64,000 nucleotides of DNA, taken from positions 121,876-185,875 of the forward strand of contig NZ_JACTVJ010000023.1 of the NCBI RefSeq assembly GCF_014493765.1. The letters run 5' to 3'. This stretch comes from Streptomyces polyasparticus (GTDB taxonomy: Bacteria > Actinomycetota > Actinomycetes > Streptomycetales > Streptomycetaceae). A model generated the notes under the pieces. The model saw only the letters and a program-made list of their open reading frames with translations. It did not search any database and was not told the origin of the DNA. A program made the position numbers and the translations under genes. Of the stretch, positions 34,110-43,399 are shown in pieces (position 1 is the first letter of the stretch; every line of letters begins with the position of its first letter).

Positions 34110-34383
34110 GGCCAGGGGTTTCCCGCTGAGTGACCACCCTCTAACCGCTGTTACCGTCCCGTCGCATAAACCGGACAATTCTGCACTAAAGGACGGGCGT
34201 TCGAGAGCCGAGAAGGGCTGGTCCGGATGGGGGTTACGGGCGGGGGCGGACCCGTGCGTCACAGGTGTGTTGCACGGGAGCGGTGGGGCCATGGTGTGCC
34301 GAGGGCCGGTTTCCGCGCAGGGATACCGGTGGGCGCGGCCGCCCCGTAGAGTCCCCGCACCGAACGCGGCTGAACAGGGGGTG

Positions 34384-35940
34384 ATGCCGCCGAGCGCGAA
34401 GGGGTACGGGGTGCGAGGGCGGGGAGAGCCGGTGCGTCGGATGCCGGGGGAGGCGGCGATCGGCGCCGCGAGATCGGCGGCGTTCGTCGCGCGGCAAGGG
34501 GCCTTGGCGCGGCGGATGGGGCGCTGGGCGCTGGTTCTCTTCGTCGTCGGAGTGGCCGCTGGGCTCGCCGGCGGCGAGGGCGACGAGGGCCCGCTGGTCG
34601 CGATGACTGTCACGTGCCTGCTCGGCTGCATCCTCGTGCTGCTCATGCGGGGTGCGTACGGGATCCACGTGCGCCGCACGCGTCATGTCCTCGGCTCCCA
34701 TCCCTGGACCGTCTGCGTCGCCGTGGTCACCCCGGCGTTCTGGGGCAGGCCCACCTGTGCCGTACGGGATCCGTACACCGGCGAACCTGTCGCCCTGAGC
34801 GTGGTCACGGCCCCGCTCGGCAAGCAACTGCCGCTGCCGCCGGGCGTACCCGGCGTGCTGTGGTGGTGCGGCTCCCCGTCCGGGCGCGGGGCCATCGCCC
34901 GTCCGGGCGGTGATTTTCCCTTCCGCGTACGCCCGGTGCGCGGCGAAGCGGCCCGGCGCCGCGTGATCGCCGAAGCGCTGGACCAGGGACTGCTCGACCG
35001 CACCCCGCCCGACCCGGTGCCGCGGCCCGTACCGCCCGTGGTCCAATTCCCGCCCAGACGCCCCTTGTTCCGCTGGGTCGCGCTGCTCGGCCTCGTGCCG
35101 GCCGGCCTCGGTCTGGCCCGCTACCTGGCCTCCGAGGGCGACCCCGACGTCAACGACGGTCTGGGCATGGCCGGTTTCGCGTTGATCGGCATCGGCCTGA
35201 TCGGCGCGGTGGTGCGCACCATGCTCGAGATACGGGCCTACGCGACGCGACCGAACGTGCCGGCGCTGCCGTCGCCGCCGACGACCCAGGACGCCTCCGG
35301 CCTCACCGCAGCCCCGGACGCCGACCTCTCCTACGGGACCCTGTCCGCTTTCGCCCACGGCCAGATGCTGCCGCCTACGGGCAAGGAGCAGCCGCGACGT
35401 CCCGACGTGCGCAGCCTGCCGTGGTGGCGGGTACGGGCGCTGCTCGAACTCTCCTCGCTCCGGAACGCGTTGCTCCAGAGCACGGCCGCCGCGGTGACGA
35501 CGGGCATCTGGTGGTGGTCGGGCCGCCACACCCTGCTGCCCTTCGCGGCGCTCCTGGCCATCGGCGCAACGGTCGACGGCGTCCGCGCGGTCCGCGGCGT
35601 CCCGGCCGCCCGGGCGCTTGCCCGAGCAGCCCGCTCACCCCACACCCTGACCAGACGCTACGTCCTGCTCCACGAGGCCCAGTACGAGGGCGTCTCCCTC
35701 GTCCTCTTCCCCTTGGACGCCGAGGCCGAGACCCTCCCCGAATCCATCCTGGACATCAACTTCCCGGGCCCCGCCCAACACCCCCACCGGGGCCTGCCCG
35801 CCCCAACGGGAACGGTCGAACTCCATTACGTACAGGAGGACTTGGAGCCGCGCATCCAGGTGCCCTGCATAGAAGGTCAGGTCCTGTGGCCCCAATCAGC
35901 CCCTGCGGCGTTTGAGCAGATCCGAACGAAGTTCGGATGA
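34384..35940 (+). CDS. Hypothetical membrane protein with four or five helices
   Basis: The 518-residue protein has two hydrophobic helices at about 47-88 (LVLFVVGVAAGLAGG; MTVTCLLGCILVLLM), a soluble domain, a second pair at about 225-280 (VALLGLVPAGLGLARYL; GFALIGIGLIGAVV), and one more near 375-400 (TTGIWWWSG; LLPFAALLAIGA). I do not recognise a family. ATG 34384 follows AGGGGGTG; GTG 34381 is an alternative. Its last ten residues (AAFEQIRTKF plus G) are encoded by a dispersed intergenic palindrome that also occurs at 56.5 kb, so its natural C-terminus may have been altered by repeat insertion. It is divergent from the DUF559-like gene. Confidence 0.7.
   Translation: MPPSAKGYGVRGRGEPVRRMPGEAAIGAARSAAFVARQGALARRMGRWALVLFVVGVAAGLAGGEGDEGPLVAMTVTCLLGCILVLLMRGAYGIHVRRTRHVLGSHPWTVCVAVVTPAFWGRPTCAVRDPYTGEPVALSVVTAPLGKQLPLPPGVPGVLWWCGSPSGRGAIARPGGDFPFRVRPVRGEAARRRVIAEALDQGLLDRTPPDPVPRPVPPVVQFPPRRPLFRWVALLGLVPAGLGLARYLASEGDPDVNDGLGMAGFALIGIGLIGAVVRTMLEIRAYATRPNVPALPSPPTTQDASGLTAAPDADLSYGTLSAFAHGQMLPPTGKEQPRRPDVRSLPWWRVRALLELSSLRNALLQSTAAAVTTGIWWWSGRHTLLPFAALLAIGATVDGVRAVRGVPAARALARAARSPHTLTRRYVLLHEAQYEGVSLVLFPLDAEAETLPESILDINFPGPAQHPHRGLPAPTGTVELHYVQEDLEPRIQVPCIEGQVLWPQSAPAAFEQIRTKFG
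35902..35939. repeat. Dispersed palindromic repeat, copy 1
   Basis: CCTGCGGCGTTTGAGCAG followed by ATCCGAAC-GAA-GTTCGGAT, with another hairpin GTCCGGGGC-GAA-GCCCCGG just after. The same unit occurs at 56476-56542. Similar elements are common in Streptomyces intergenic regions (from memory). Confidence 0.85.
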
Positions 35941-36043
35941 GGGGTCCGGGGCGAAGCCCCGGTTTCGGGAAGGGGCGGGGTGGGGGAGAGGCCCGCCGCA
36001 GGCGCAACGAACCCGCACCCCCACCCGCCCGCACCGGACAGCC

Positions 36044-38626
36044 TCAGCCCGCCGCACCCGAACCGGCATCACACGCCTGCCCCCGCAACGCACGAGCCAA
36101 GTCGTCGCGCGCCTCGAGGACCAGTCGGCGCAGAGCCGGCGCCGCGTCCGCATGCGAGGACAGCCACTCGTCGGTGGCCGCGAGCGTCGCGACCGAGTCC
36201 TGGAGGGACGGGAACAGCCCCCGGACCACGTCCATGCCGATCTGGATGGAGCGCTCGGACCAGATGCGCTCGATCACCTCGAAGTAGCGCGGCGCATACG
36301 GCGCGATCAGCTCCCGCTGCGAGGACTGCGCGAACCCCGAAATCGTCGCCTCCACCAGCGCGTTGGACAGCGCGTCCGACTCCACGACCTCGGCCCAGGC
36401 CTGCGCCTTGACCGCCGCCGAGGGCCGCGCGGCCAGGCAGCGGACGTGGTGGCGCTTGCCGGAGGCCGTGTCGTCGCGCGCAAGTTCCGCGTCGAGGACC
36501 TCCGCGGTGGCGCGGCCGGCCGAGGCCAGCGGCTCCAGGAACGCCCAGCGCATCTCCTGGTCGACGTCCAGACCGTCGATCTGGGCCGTACCGCCGAGCA
36601 GTCCTTCGAGGAGCTGGTGGTCCGCGTCCGAGGAGGCGACCGCGGCGAAGAAGCGCGCCCAGGTCAGCTGGTGCTGGCTGCCGGGCTCCGCGATCCGCAG
36701 CTCCCGCAGCGCACCCTCGGCGAGCAGCCGCTCGCCGGTGGAACGCCACACGGGCGCCGCGTAGTTGACCAGCGCGGAGCGCGCCCAGGCGTGCAGCATC
36801 TGCAGCACACCGATGTCCGACTCGCGGCCCGCGAACCGCAGCACCAGGTCGATGAAGTCCCGCGCGGGCATCAGCGCGTCACGGGTGAGGTTCCACAGCG
36901 CCGACCAGCACAGGGCGCGAGCCAGCGGGTCGCCGATGTCCCCGAGGTGGCCGCGGAGCGTCTCCAGGGACCCCTCGTCGAACCGGATCTTGCAGTACGT
37001 CAGATCGTCGTCGTTGACCAGGATCAGATCGGGCTTCTCGGCGCCCGCGAGAGCGGCGACCACCGTACGCGGCCCGTCGACATCCGCCTCGGCCCGCGCG
37101 TAACGCTCCACCGTGCCCTCCGGCGTACGGCGGTAGAGACCGACCGCGACCCGGTGCGGACGCAGCTCGGGGTGCGACGCGGCCGCCTCCTGGAGCACGG
37201 CGAGTTCCACGACCTTGCCGGAGGCGTCGTACGTCACCACGGGAGTCAGGGAGTTGACCCCCGCCGTCTGCAGCCACGAGCGTGACCACGACGCCATGTC
37301 GCGGCCCGAGGTCTCCTCAAGCACCGAAAGCAGGTCGCCCAGCTGCGTGTTCCCGTACGCGTTCCGCTTGAAGTAGCGCCGCGCGCCCTCCAGGAACGCG
37401 TCCTGGCCCACGTACGCCACGAGCTGCTTCAGGACCGAGGCGCCCTTGGCGTACGTGATCCCGTCGAAGTTGAGCTTGGCGTCCTCCAGGTCACGGATGT
37501 CGGCCGTGATCGGGTGCGTGGACGGCAGCTGGTCGGCGCGGTACGCCCAGGACTTGCGGTTGTTGGCGAAGGTGATCCAGCCGTTGGTGAAACGGGTGCA
37601 CTCCACCATCGAGAAGGACCCCATGAAGTCCGCGAAGGACTCCTTCAGCCACAGGTCGTCCCACCACTCCATGGTCACGAGGTCGCCGAACCACATGTGC
37701 GCCATCTCGTGCAGGATGACGTTCGCCCGGCGCTCGTACGAGGCCTGCGTGACCTTGCCGCGGAAGATGAACTCCTCGCGGAAGGTGACCAGGCCCGGGT
37801 TCTCCATCGCGCCCAGGTTGTACTCCGGCACGAAGGCCTGGTCGTACTTCCCGAAGGGGTACGGGTAGTCGAAGTGGTCGTGGAAGAAGTCCAGGCCCTG
37901 CTTCGTGATGAGGAAGACGTCGTCCGCGTCGAAGTGCTTCGCCAGCCCCTTGCGGCACATCGCGCCGAGCGGGATCTCCAGGGTCGTGCCGTCGGCGAGC
38001 TTGCGCGTGTAGTTGTCCGTCACATAGTGGTACGGACCCGCCACGAACGCCGTGATGTACGAGGAGATCGGCTTGGTCTCCGCGAACCGCCAGACGCCGT
38101 CGGTCAGTTCACCCACACCGTTCGACCAGGCCGTCCAGCCCTCGGGCGCGCGGACCTCCATACGGAAGGGCGCCTTGAGGTCGGGCTGCTCGAAGCAGGT
38201 CATCACGCGGCGCGAGTCGGCCGGCTCGTACTGCGTGTAGAGGTAGACCTCGCCGTCCTCGGGGTCGACGAAGCGGTGCATGCCCTCGCCGGTCCGGCTG
38301 TAGGCGCACTGCGCGTCCACGACCAGCTCGTTCTCCTCGCGCAGGTCCTCAAGGGCGATGCGCGAGCCGTCGAAGACCTCCGACGGGTCGAGGTCCACGC
38401 CGTTCAGGGAGACGGCGGTGACGCTCGGCGCGATCAGATCGGCGAAGGAGGCCGAACCCGGCTCGGAGCAGCGGAAGCGGATGGTCGTCACCGACCGGAA
38501 CGTACGGGGCTCCCCGCCGGATTCACCGACCGCGGACCTGAGGTCGAGCGAGACCTCGTAGCCGTCGACGGACAGCAGTGCGGCCCGCTCCCGGGCTTCG
38601 TCGCGGGACAGGTTCTCTCCGGGCAC
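36044..38626 (-). CDS. Second aminopeptidase N-like M1 zinc peptidase
   Basis: The 860-residue protein is clearly related to the PepN at 12-15 kb (same start PGENLSRDEARERA, LGAMEN, CFEQPDLKAPF). Its zinc site is HEMAH (H306, E307, H310) with E329 in KESFAD, and GAMENP is intact. It should hydrolyse N-terminal residues in the cytoplasm, with specificity different from its paralogue. The C-terminal ERAP1-like helical part is also present. GTG 38626 has GGGAG upstream. Keeping two M1 paralogues about 23 kb apart suggests an old duplication. Confidence 0.94.
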   Translation of the reverse strand: MPGENLSRDEARERAALLSVDGYEVSLDLRSAVGESGGEPRTFRSVTTIRFRCSEPGSASFADLIAPSVTAVSLNGVDLDPSEVFDGSRIALEDLREENELVVDAQCAYSRTGEGMHRFVDPEDGEVYLYTQYEPADSRRVMTCFEQPDLKAPFRMEVRAPEGWTAWSNGVGELTDGVWRFAETKPISSYITAFVAGPYHYVTDNYTRKLADGTTLEIPLGAMCRKGLAKHFDADDVFLITKQGLDFFHDHFDYPYPFGKYDQAFVPEYNLGAMENPGLVTFREEFIFRGKVTQASYERRANVILHEMAHMWFGDLVTMEWWDDLWLKESFADFMGSFSMVECTRFTNGWITFANNRKSWAYRADQLPSTHPITADIRDLEDAKLNFDGITYAKGASVLKQLVAYVGQDAFLEGARRYFKRNAYGNTQLGDLLSVLEETSGRDMASWSRSWLQTAGVNSLTPVVTYDASGKVVELAVLQEAAASHPELRPHRVAVGLYRRTPEGTVERYARAEADVDGPRTVVAALAGAEKPDLILVNDDDLTYCKIRFDEGSLETLRGHLGDIGDPLARALCWSALWNLTRDALMPARDFIDLVLRFAGRESDIGVLQMLHAWARSALVNYAAPVWRSTGERLLAEGALRELRIAEPGSQHQLTWARFFAAVASSDADHQLLEGLLGGTAQIDGLDVDQEMRWAFLEPLASAGRATAEVLDAELARDDTASGKRHHVRCLAARPSAAVKAQAWAEVVESDALSNALVEATISGFAQSSQRELIAPYAPRYFEVIERIWSERSIQIGMDVVRGLFPSLQDSVATLAATDEWLSSHADAAPALRRLVLEARDDLARALRGQACDAGSGAAG

Positions 38627-38798
38627 GGGTACTCCCTCGTAACGCGCATGGACGGGTCGACCGGACGTCTGGTGGTGTCGCGATCAGTGCGATCCTCCCA
38701 TGTCGCCCACGCGCCGGACATCCGGGGAATGCCCCGGTCGGCCACGGTGTTCGTGCGGGCAGAAGTGTGACGGATTGTCGATGGAGGAATCCCCGGTC

Positions 38799-39467
38799 AT
38801 GAGCGAGCAGGCTGCACAGAACACCAGCGCCACCAGCGAAAAGGTCACCGCGGACTTCTGGTTCGACCCCCTGTGCCCCTGGGCCTGGATGACCTCCCGC
38901 TGGATGCTGGAGGTCGAGAAGGTACGCCCCGTCGAGGTGCGCTGGCACGTGATGAGCCTGTCCGTGCTCAACGAGGGTCGCGACGACCTGCCCGAGCAGT
39001 ACAAGGAGCTCCTGGAGAAGGGCTGGGGCCCGGTGCGCGTGGTCACCGCGGCCAAGGAGCTGCACGGGGACGACGTGGTCGGCCCGCTGTACACCGCGAT
39101 CGGCACCCGCTTCCACAACCGCGGCGAGGGCGCGACCCTCGAGGCCGTCTCCGCCGCCCTGGAAGAGGTCGGGCTGCCCGCCGACCTGATCGAGTACGCG
39201 GACAAGGACACGTACGACACCGAGCTGCGCGCCTCCCACAAGGAAGGCATCGACAAGGTCGGCCAGGACGTCGGCACCCCGGTCATCGCGGTGCCCGGCG
39301 CTGACGGCGAGCAGATCGCCTTCTTCGGCCCGGTCGTCACGCCGGCCCCGCAGGGCGAGGCCGCGGCCCGGCTGTGGGACGGCACGCTGCTCGTCGCGTC
39401 GACCCCGGGCTTCTACGAGATCAAGCGCACGCGCACGGCGGGTCCGGACTTCTCGAACCTGAAGTGA
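38799..39467 (+). CDS. DsbA-family protein, mycothiol-linked nitroreductase-like, single active-site Cys
   Basis: The 222-residue protein has a thioredoxin-like fold with a helical insertion. Its active-site region is FDPLCPWAWMTSRWMLEVEK; the motif is CPWA, so only the N-terminal cysteine remains, whereas the mycobacterial Rv2466c type has CPWC. The cis-proline segment GTPVIAVPGADG is intact. Rv2466c-type proteins reduce disulfides and nitro drugs with mycothiol, the actinobacterial thiol. No signal peptide is seen, so it is cytoplasmic. ATG 38799 has GGAGG at about 10 bases. It is divergent from the M1 peptidase gene and closed by a strong stem-loop. Confidence 0.85.
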   Translation: MSEQAAQNTSATSEKVTADFWFDPLCPWAWMTSRWMLEVEKVRPVEVRWHVMSLSVLNEGRDDLPEQYKELLEKGWGPVRVVTAAKELHGDDVVGPLYTAIGTRFHNRGEGATLEAVSAALEEVGLPADLIEYADKDTYDTELRASHKEGIDKVGQDVGTPVIAVPGADGEQIAFFGPVVTPAPQGEAAARLWDGTLLVASTPGFYEIKRTRTAGPDFSNLK

Positions 39468-39485
39468 TCCCCGAGCGGGCCTGAG

Positions 39486-39523
39486 GGGCCCCGCCTCCCG
39501 GACGCCTCCGGGAGGCGGGGCCC
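39486..39523 (+). terminator. Strong stem-loop terminator
   Basis: GGGCCCCGCCTCCCGGA pairs perfectly with TCCGGGAGGCGGGGCCC across CGCC, then TTCG. Confidence 0.9.
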
Positions 39524-39547
39524 TTCGTGCTCGCTTAGCGTCCCCCT

Positions 39548-40153
39548 ATGGGGACGACCACACTGATCGGCACGGAGGGCGGCCGCGAGGACCCGCGGCT
39601 GCCGAACGACAACGCCCCCTACGCCTCGTACCCCCCTCGCCTCCGCGATCACGCCGTCCACCTGGCGACCCGCACCCTGCCCCCGCTCTGGCGCGTGCTC
39701 GGTCTGCGCACCGCGGCCGGCGCCCTGCGCCACTACCTGCGCGGCACGGGCCGCCCGTACCGCCTCGACGCCCGCGCGCTGCTCGCGCTTCCGGTGGTGC
39801 GCACCGCGGTGGACGAGCAGCTCGATCTCTGGCGCGAGGAGGCCGAGGGGCGCGCCCCGGGTGTGTACCGCGCCGACAGCGGCTGGCGGGGCGTCGGCAT
39901 CACGCGCCGCGACGACGCCGACCTGTGGCTGGCCCTGCGCGGGGTCTCGTACCGCCTGACGGGCACGGTCGAGGTCCGTGCGGACGGCTCGCCGGGCCCG
40001 GTGACGTACCGCTTCCTGGCCCACAAGTCCTGGAACTTCGACCGCGGCGAATCCGAGTACGGCATCCCCTTCACGCCCTTCGCCCGCCTCCATGAGACGG
40101 GCCTGGCAAGGGAGTTCGAGGCGGTGGGGGAGCTGGACGGACTGGTCGACTAA
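39548..40153 (+). CDS. Conserved hypothetical protein, 201 residues
   Basis: I do not recognise a named family. The sequence is soluble, Arg/Leu-rich and helical at the N-terminus (PPRLRDHAVHLATRTLPPLW), then beta-rich (YRADSGWRGVGITRRDDADL; YRFLAHKSWNFDRGESEYGI) with conserved-looking aromatic and Asp residues. There is no signal peptide. ATG 39548 has no ribosome site, but TAGCGT lies six bases upstream (39536-39541), suggesting a leaderless mRNA. It is preceded by a strong terminator, so the promoter is its own. Confidence 0.75.
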   Translation: MGTTTLIGTEGGREDPRLPNDNAPYASYPPRLRDHAVHLATRTLPPLWRVLGLRTAAGALRHYLRGTGRPYRLDARALLALPVVRTAVDEQLDLWREEAEGRAPGVYRADSGWRGVGITRRDDADLWLALRGVSYRLTGTVEVRADGSPGPVTYRFLAHKSWNFDRGESEYGIPFTPFARLHETGLAREFEAVGELDGLVD

Positions 40154-40271
40154 AGGCCTGGTCAGAGCAGGGATGTAGTCAGTAAGGTGCACTCCGCGCG
40201 TGCGTGTCGTGTCGTTCCTGTCCTCTCGTGCCGCGTGTAGGGGGAGGACTTGTTGACGGGGGCCTCTCCAC

Positions 40272-42020
40272 TTGAAGACCAGTAGTCGTCTGAGACCGGT
40301 GTCCGCTGCTGTCGTCCTCGCCACGGCAGGTGGATTCCTCACTGCCTCGCCCGCGGACGCCGCCACTGCGTGCAAGACCAACTATTTCACCCGCAGCTTC
40401 TACGCCAACACCACCTTCTCCGGCACCCCGAAGAAGACCGACTGCGACAACGTGATGGACCAGAACTGGGGCACAGGCGCCCCGGCCTCCGGCCTCCCGA
40501 CGAACAACTTCGGCGTCCGCTACAGCCTCGTCCGCGACTTCGGAAACGGTGGCCCCTTCACCTTCTCCGTCGCCGCTCGTGACGGCGTCCGTGTCCATCT
40601 CGATGGCGTGCGCAAGATCGATATCTGGAAGAACGGCTCCACCACCCAGACCAAGACGGTCAACGTCACGATTCCCAGCGGCAAGCACACGCTGCGCATC
40701 GACTACGTGAACTGGACCGGCGCCGCCAACGTCTCCTTCGCATACGCACCACGCACCTCCGCGACCGTCGACAAGACCGCTCCCCGCACGCCCGCCGGCA
40801 TCACGGCCTCGTACAGCGTGAGCACGTTGAAGTCGACGGTCCGGTGGTCCCCCAATGTGGACATGGACATCGCCGGGTACCGCCTCTACCGCCGTCTCAA
40901 GGGCACGGCCACGTACACCAGGGTCGCGCAGACCGGCAGCACGTCCTACGTCGACAGCCCGCCGCCCACCGGCCAGACCTTCTATTACGAGACGCGTGCC
41001 TACGACAAGGCGGGCAACGAGTCCGCCGGGACTGCCGACATCCCGGTCACCACCGCAGACAAGACCGCACCGGCGCGCGTTGTCCCCGCCGTCACCATGG
41101 GAACCGATCCGGCACGGGAGAGCTACCTGCTGTCCTGGAAGGCCGTTCCGGACGCCGTCCGGTACCGCGTGCTCCGTCAAACGCTGCGGTCCGGCGTCTC
41201 CCGAGATTGGGCCGAGGTCGCTTGGGCGACCGGCACCTCCTACACCGACTACGTGCCGGCACTGGGTGCGAACATCAAGTACCGCGTCGAGGCGTACGAC
41301 GCCGCGGGCAACGCGGCTCCCGCCTCCACCGACGACGAGGTGTACGCCGGCGCCTTCTGGTACCCCAGGCTCGGTGACGTCACCGTCTCCTATCAGGGCA
41401 ACAACACGGCGCTCCTCCAGTGGACCCAACCGCTGGACACCTTCGCCATCCGGTGGGACGACTACCGCCTGTGGCGCACCCTCAGCCCCGATGCACCCTC
41501 CGGCGTGGCACCCGACAGCCCGGAGATCTGCCGCAACCTCACCTACAGCCAGGATGCCGACCGCCTCAGCTTCCGCTGCAACGCCACTGTGACGCCGGGA
41601 GTGACGAACACTTTCACCGTGGAGCCCTATGAGGACCCGACGATGCGCGCCCTGCCCAGCGCTCCCGTATCCGTGACGGTGCCTGCCGCACCCGCGCCCG
41701 CCACCGGATTCAACGGTGTCATCGTCGACCGCAAGGTGAATCTCAGCTGGGACCCGGCCGCCCCCGGAGCTGTGGACCATTACGAGATACACGACGGCTT
41801 CTGGTACCCGGCCACCTCACCGGACACCAGCGATCGGTTCCGTATCCTCAACACCATCAAAGTCCCCGGCGACGCCCGCTCGTTCAGGTGGCCTTACCTT
41901 CCCTCCGGGAACCAGTCGTACGTCATCGTCGCCGTCGCGGCAGACGGCACGAAGCTGACGGTTGAGCAGTCGCCGCGTATCCCCCCGTTCGTCACTGCGG
42001 CAGGCGGGAGTGCCCCATAG
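40272..42020 (+). CDS. Secreted PA14-like plus fibronectin type III protein
   Basis: The 582-residue protein begins with a signal peptide (LRPVSAAVVLATAGGFLTAS, cleavage after ADA). Residues about 50-160 look like a PA14 carbohydrate-binding beta-barrel (MDQNWGTGAP; FTFSVAARDGVRVHLDGVRK). It continues with fibronectin III modules at about 170-265 (TPAGITASYS...WSPNVDMDIAGYRLYRR...YDKAGNES), 270-365, 368-470 and 475-570. No catalytic domain is seen, so an adhesin or binding protein is likely. The only in-frame start is TTG 40272, because TGA lies in frame at 40254. Codon use is slightly less GC-biased than in the neighbours, which may hint at later acquisition. Confidence 0.8.
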   Translation: MKTSSRLRPVSAAVVLATAGGFLTASPADAATACKTNYFTRSFYANTTFSGTPKKTDCDNVMDQNWGTGAPASGLPTNNFGVRYSLVRDFGNGGPFTFSVAARDGVRVHLDGVRKIDIWKNGSTTQTKTVNVTIPSGKHTLRIDYVNWTGAANVSFAYAPRTSATVDKTAPRTPAGITASYSVSTLKSTVRWSPNVDMDIAGYRLYRRLKGTATYTRVAQTGSTSYVDSPPPTGQTFYYETRAYDKAGNESAGTADIPVTTADKTAPARVVPAVTMGTDPARESYLLSWKAVPDAVRYRVLRQTLRSGVSRDWAEVAWATGTSYTDYVPALGANIKYRVEAYDAAGNAAPASTDDEVYAGAFWYPRLGDVTVSYQGNNTALLQWTQPLDTFAIRWDDYRLWRTLSPDAPSGVAPDSPEICRNLTYSQDADRLSFRCNATVTPGVTNTFTVEPYEDPTMRALPSAPVSVTVPAAPAPATGFNGVIVDRKVNLSWDPAAPGAVDHYEIHDGFWYPATSPDTSDRFRILNTIKVPGDARSFRWPYLPSGNQSYVIVAVAADGTKLTVEQSPRIPPFVTAAGGSAP

Positions 42021-42024
42021 GCGG

Positions 42025-42255
42025 TTAGAGGGTGCCCGTGCGGACCGCGGTGACGAACGTGACCCAGGTGGCGGGGGAGAAGGCGATCGCCGGGCCGGTG
42101 GGATTCTTGCTGTCGCGGACGGGGACGCAGGCGCCCTGGCAGGCGTCGCTGACTTCCAGGCATTCGCCGCTGCTGCCGCCGCTGTAGCTGGATTTACGCC
42201 ACCCGGGCACGGTGGAAGCGTCCGGGATGCTCACGTACTCATTGCTCCGGTGCAT
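42025..42255 (-). CDS. DUF397-domain protein
   Basis: The 76-residue protein carries the DUF397 pattern GWRKSSYSGGSSGECLEV...VPVRDSKNPTGPAI, which is almost always encoded next to Scr1-type XRE regulators in actinobacteria. Such small partners are proposed to counteract the regulator, as in the Streptomyces Scr1-Scr2 pair. Its ATG lies within the last 17 bases of the XRE gene, so translation is coupled. Confidence 0.92.
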   Translation of the reverse strand: MHRSNEYVSIPDASTVPGWRKSSYSGGSSGECLEVSDACQGACVPVRDSKNPTGPAIAFSPATWVTFVTAVRTGTL

Positions 42256-43066
42256 GCTCGTATTCCTTCGCGACGGACTCGATCATGTCCAGGGAGGCGT
42301 CGTGTGAGAGCGCGTCTCCCAGAGCGTGATCGTAGACCGCCTGGCATTCGCGTACTACGGACGGGACTTCGAGTACGCGCCCGGTCTTCAGGCCTTCCAC
42401 GTACGCGACTGGCGGGAGGTCGTCGAACCACATCAGTGAGACGAAGCCCTCCATCAGTGCGTGCAACCCCACCGAGTACGGAAGAACATGCACCCGGATG
42501 CGGTGGCTCGCTCCCAACTTCACGATGTGACGGAGCTGTTCGCACATGATGGCTCGGCTGCCTGCCGGGCGCCGGAGCACGGCCTCGTCGAGCAGTGTCC
42601 AGAACACAGGTGTGTGGAAATCGGCCAGGATCCGGCTGCGCTCGAGTCGTGTGACAAGGAGCCTGTCACGTTCCTCGTCGCTCTTCGCGGGGAAGCCGGA
42701 CCCCAGCACCGCCCTCGCGTACGCCTCCGTCTGCAAGACGCCGGGGACGAGCTTCGCGGCGTACTCCCTGATCACCGTCGCCATGCCTTCAAGCCGCAAC
42801 GCCTCCGCGAAGTGCTCCGCCACCCGCCCCTCTCCCAGCGTGGGCAGGAACCGCACCAACACCCCATCCCCGCGCAGGGCTTCGTCGAGCCGTCGCGCGT
42901 CCGCCAGATCCGGTCTGCGCCGCCCCGCCTCGATGTGTGCGATGTGCGTGCGCGACATCACCGCCCGCACGCTCAGTTCCTCCTGGGTGAGCCCGGCCGC
43001 CTCACGCAGCCGCCTCAGCTCGTCCCCGTACTGCTTCCGTGCCTGCGGACCGTCCGAGATCGCCAT
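42239..43066 (-). CDS. Scr1-type XRE transcriptional regulator (DUF5753)
   Basis: The 275-residue protein has an N-terminal XRE helix-turn-helix (about 12-65: LRRLREAAGLTQEELSVRAV; MSRTHIAHIEAGRRRP) and a C-terminal DUF5753 effector domain (about 100-270; VPGVLQTEAYARAVL is its usual start). ATG 43066 has GGGAG five bases upstream. The overlapping DUF397 gene follows. In Streptomyces such pairs influence antibiotic production and development. A 24-base dyad lies 71 bases upstream, in the divergent promoter region. Confidence 0.92.
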   Translation of the reverse strand: MAISDGPQARKQYGDELRRLREAAGLTQEELSVRAVMSRTHIAHIEAGRRRPDLADARRLDEALRGDGVLVRFLPTLGEGRVAEHFAEALRLEGMATVIREYAAKLVPGVLQTEAYARAVLGSGFPAKSDEERDRLLVTRLERSRILADFHTPVFWTLLDEAVLRRPAGSRAIMCEQLRHIVKLGASHRIRVHVLPYSVGLHALMEGFVSLMWFDDLPPVAYVEGLKTGRVLEVPSVVRECQAVYDHALGDALSHDASLDMIESVAKEYEHAPEQ

Positions 43067-43136
43067 ACGAACTCCCGCATGTGCCAAGCGCGTTGTCACA
43101 TGCGAACCCCTACCGAGCGTAAGCCTGCCCGCTCCA

Positions 43137-43160
43137 CTGTGTAAGCGAAATACCACACAG
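43137..43160. promoter_or_regulatory. Candidate operator between XRE gene and micro-protein gene
   Basis: CTGTGT and ACACAG form a dyad separated by 12 AT-richer bases (43137-43142 and 43155-43160), between the divergent genes. The XRE protein is the obvious candidate to bind. Inference. Confidence 0.4.
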
Positions 43161-43179
43161 CGCGAGAGGCGGGCGGGTC

Positions 43180-43395
43180 ATGCGCGAGCCAGGGGCGTAC
43201 GTCGCCCACACCGGAACCGACGTCTACGGACCCGGCAAGGTGATCGGCGCGGACGGCGAGTGGCGGCGGGTGCGGTTCGTGCACTTCGTCGCGAGCATCG
43301 CCGTACGCGACCTGCGGACCGCCTCCGCAGAGGAGAAGGAGCAGGTTACGGCATGGCTGAAGCAGAAGTCGGCGCGGCACGGGGGCCGTTGGTGA
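43180..43395 (+). CDS. 71-residue hypothetical protein
   Basis: The sequence reads as a small beta-rich fold followed by a helix: AYVAHTGTDVYGPGKVIGAD, then VRFVHFVASIAVRDL, then an Arg/Lys/Glu-rich helix AEEKEQVTAWLKQK. I know no named family. ATG 43180 follows GAGAGGCGGGCGGG. It is divergent from the XRE gene and followed after four bases by a 49-residue gene with a Cys cluster, suggesting a two-gene unit in the accessory cluster. Confidence 0.65.
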   Translation: MREPGAYVAHTGTDVYGPGKVIGADGEWRRVRFVHFVASIAVRDLRTASAEEKEQVTAWLKQKSARHGGRW

Positions 43396-43399
43396 GGCC

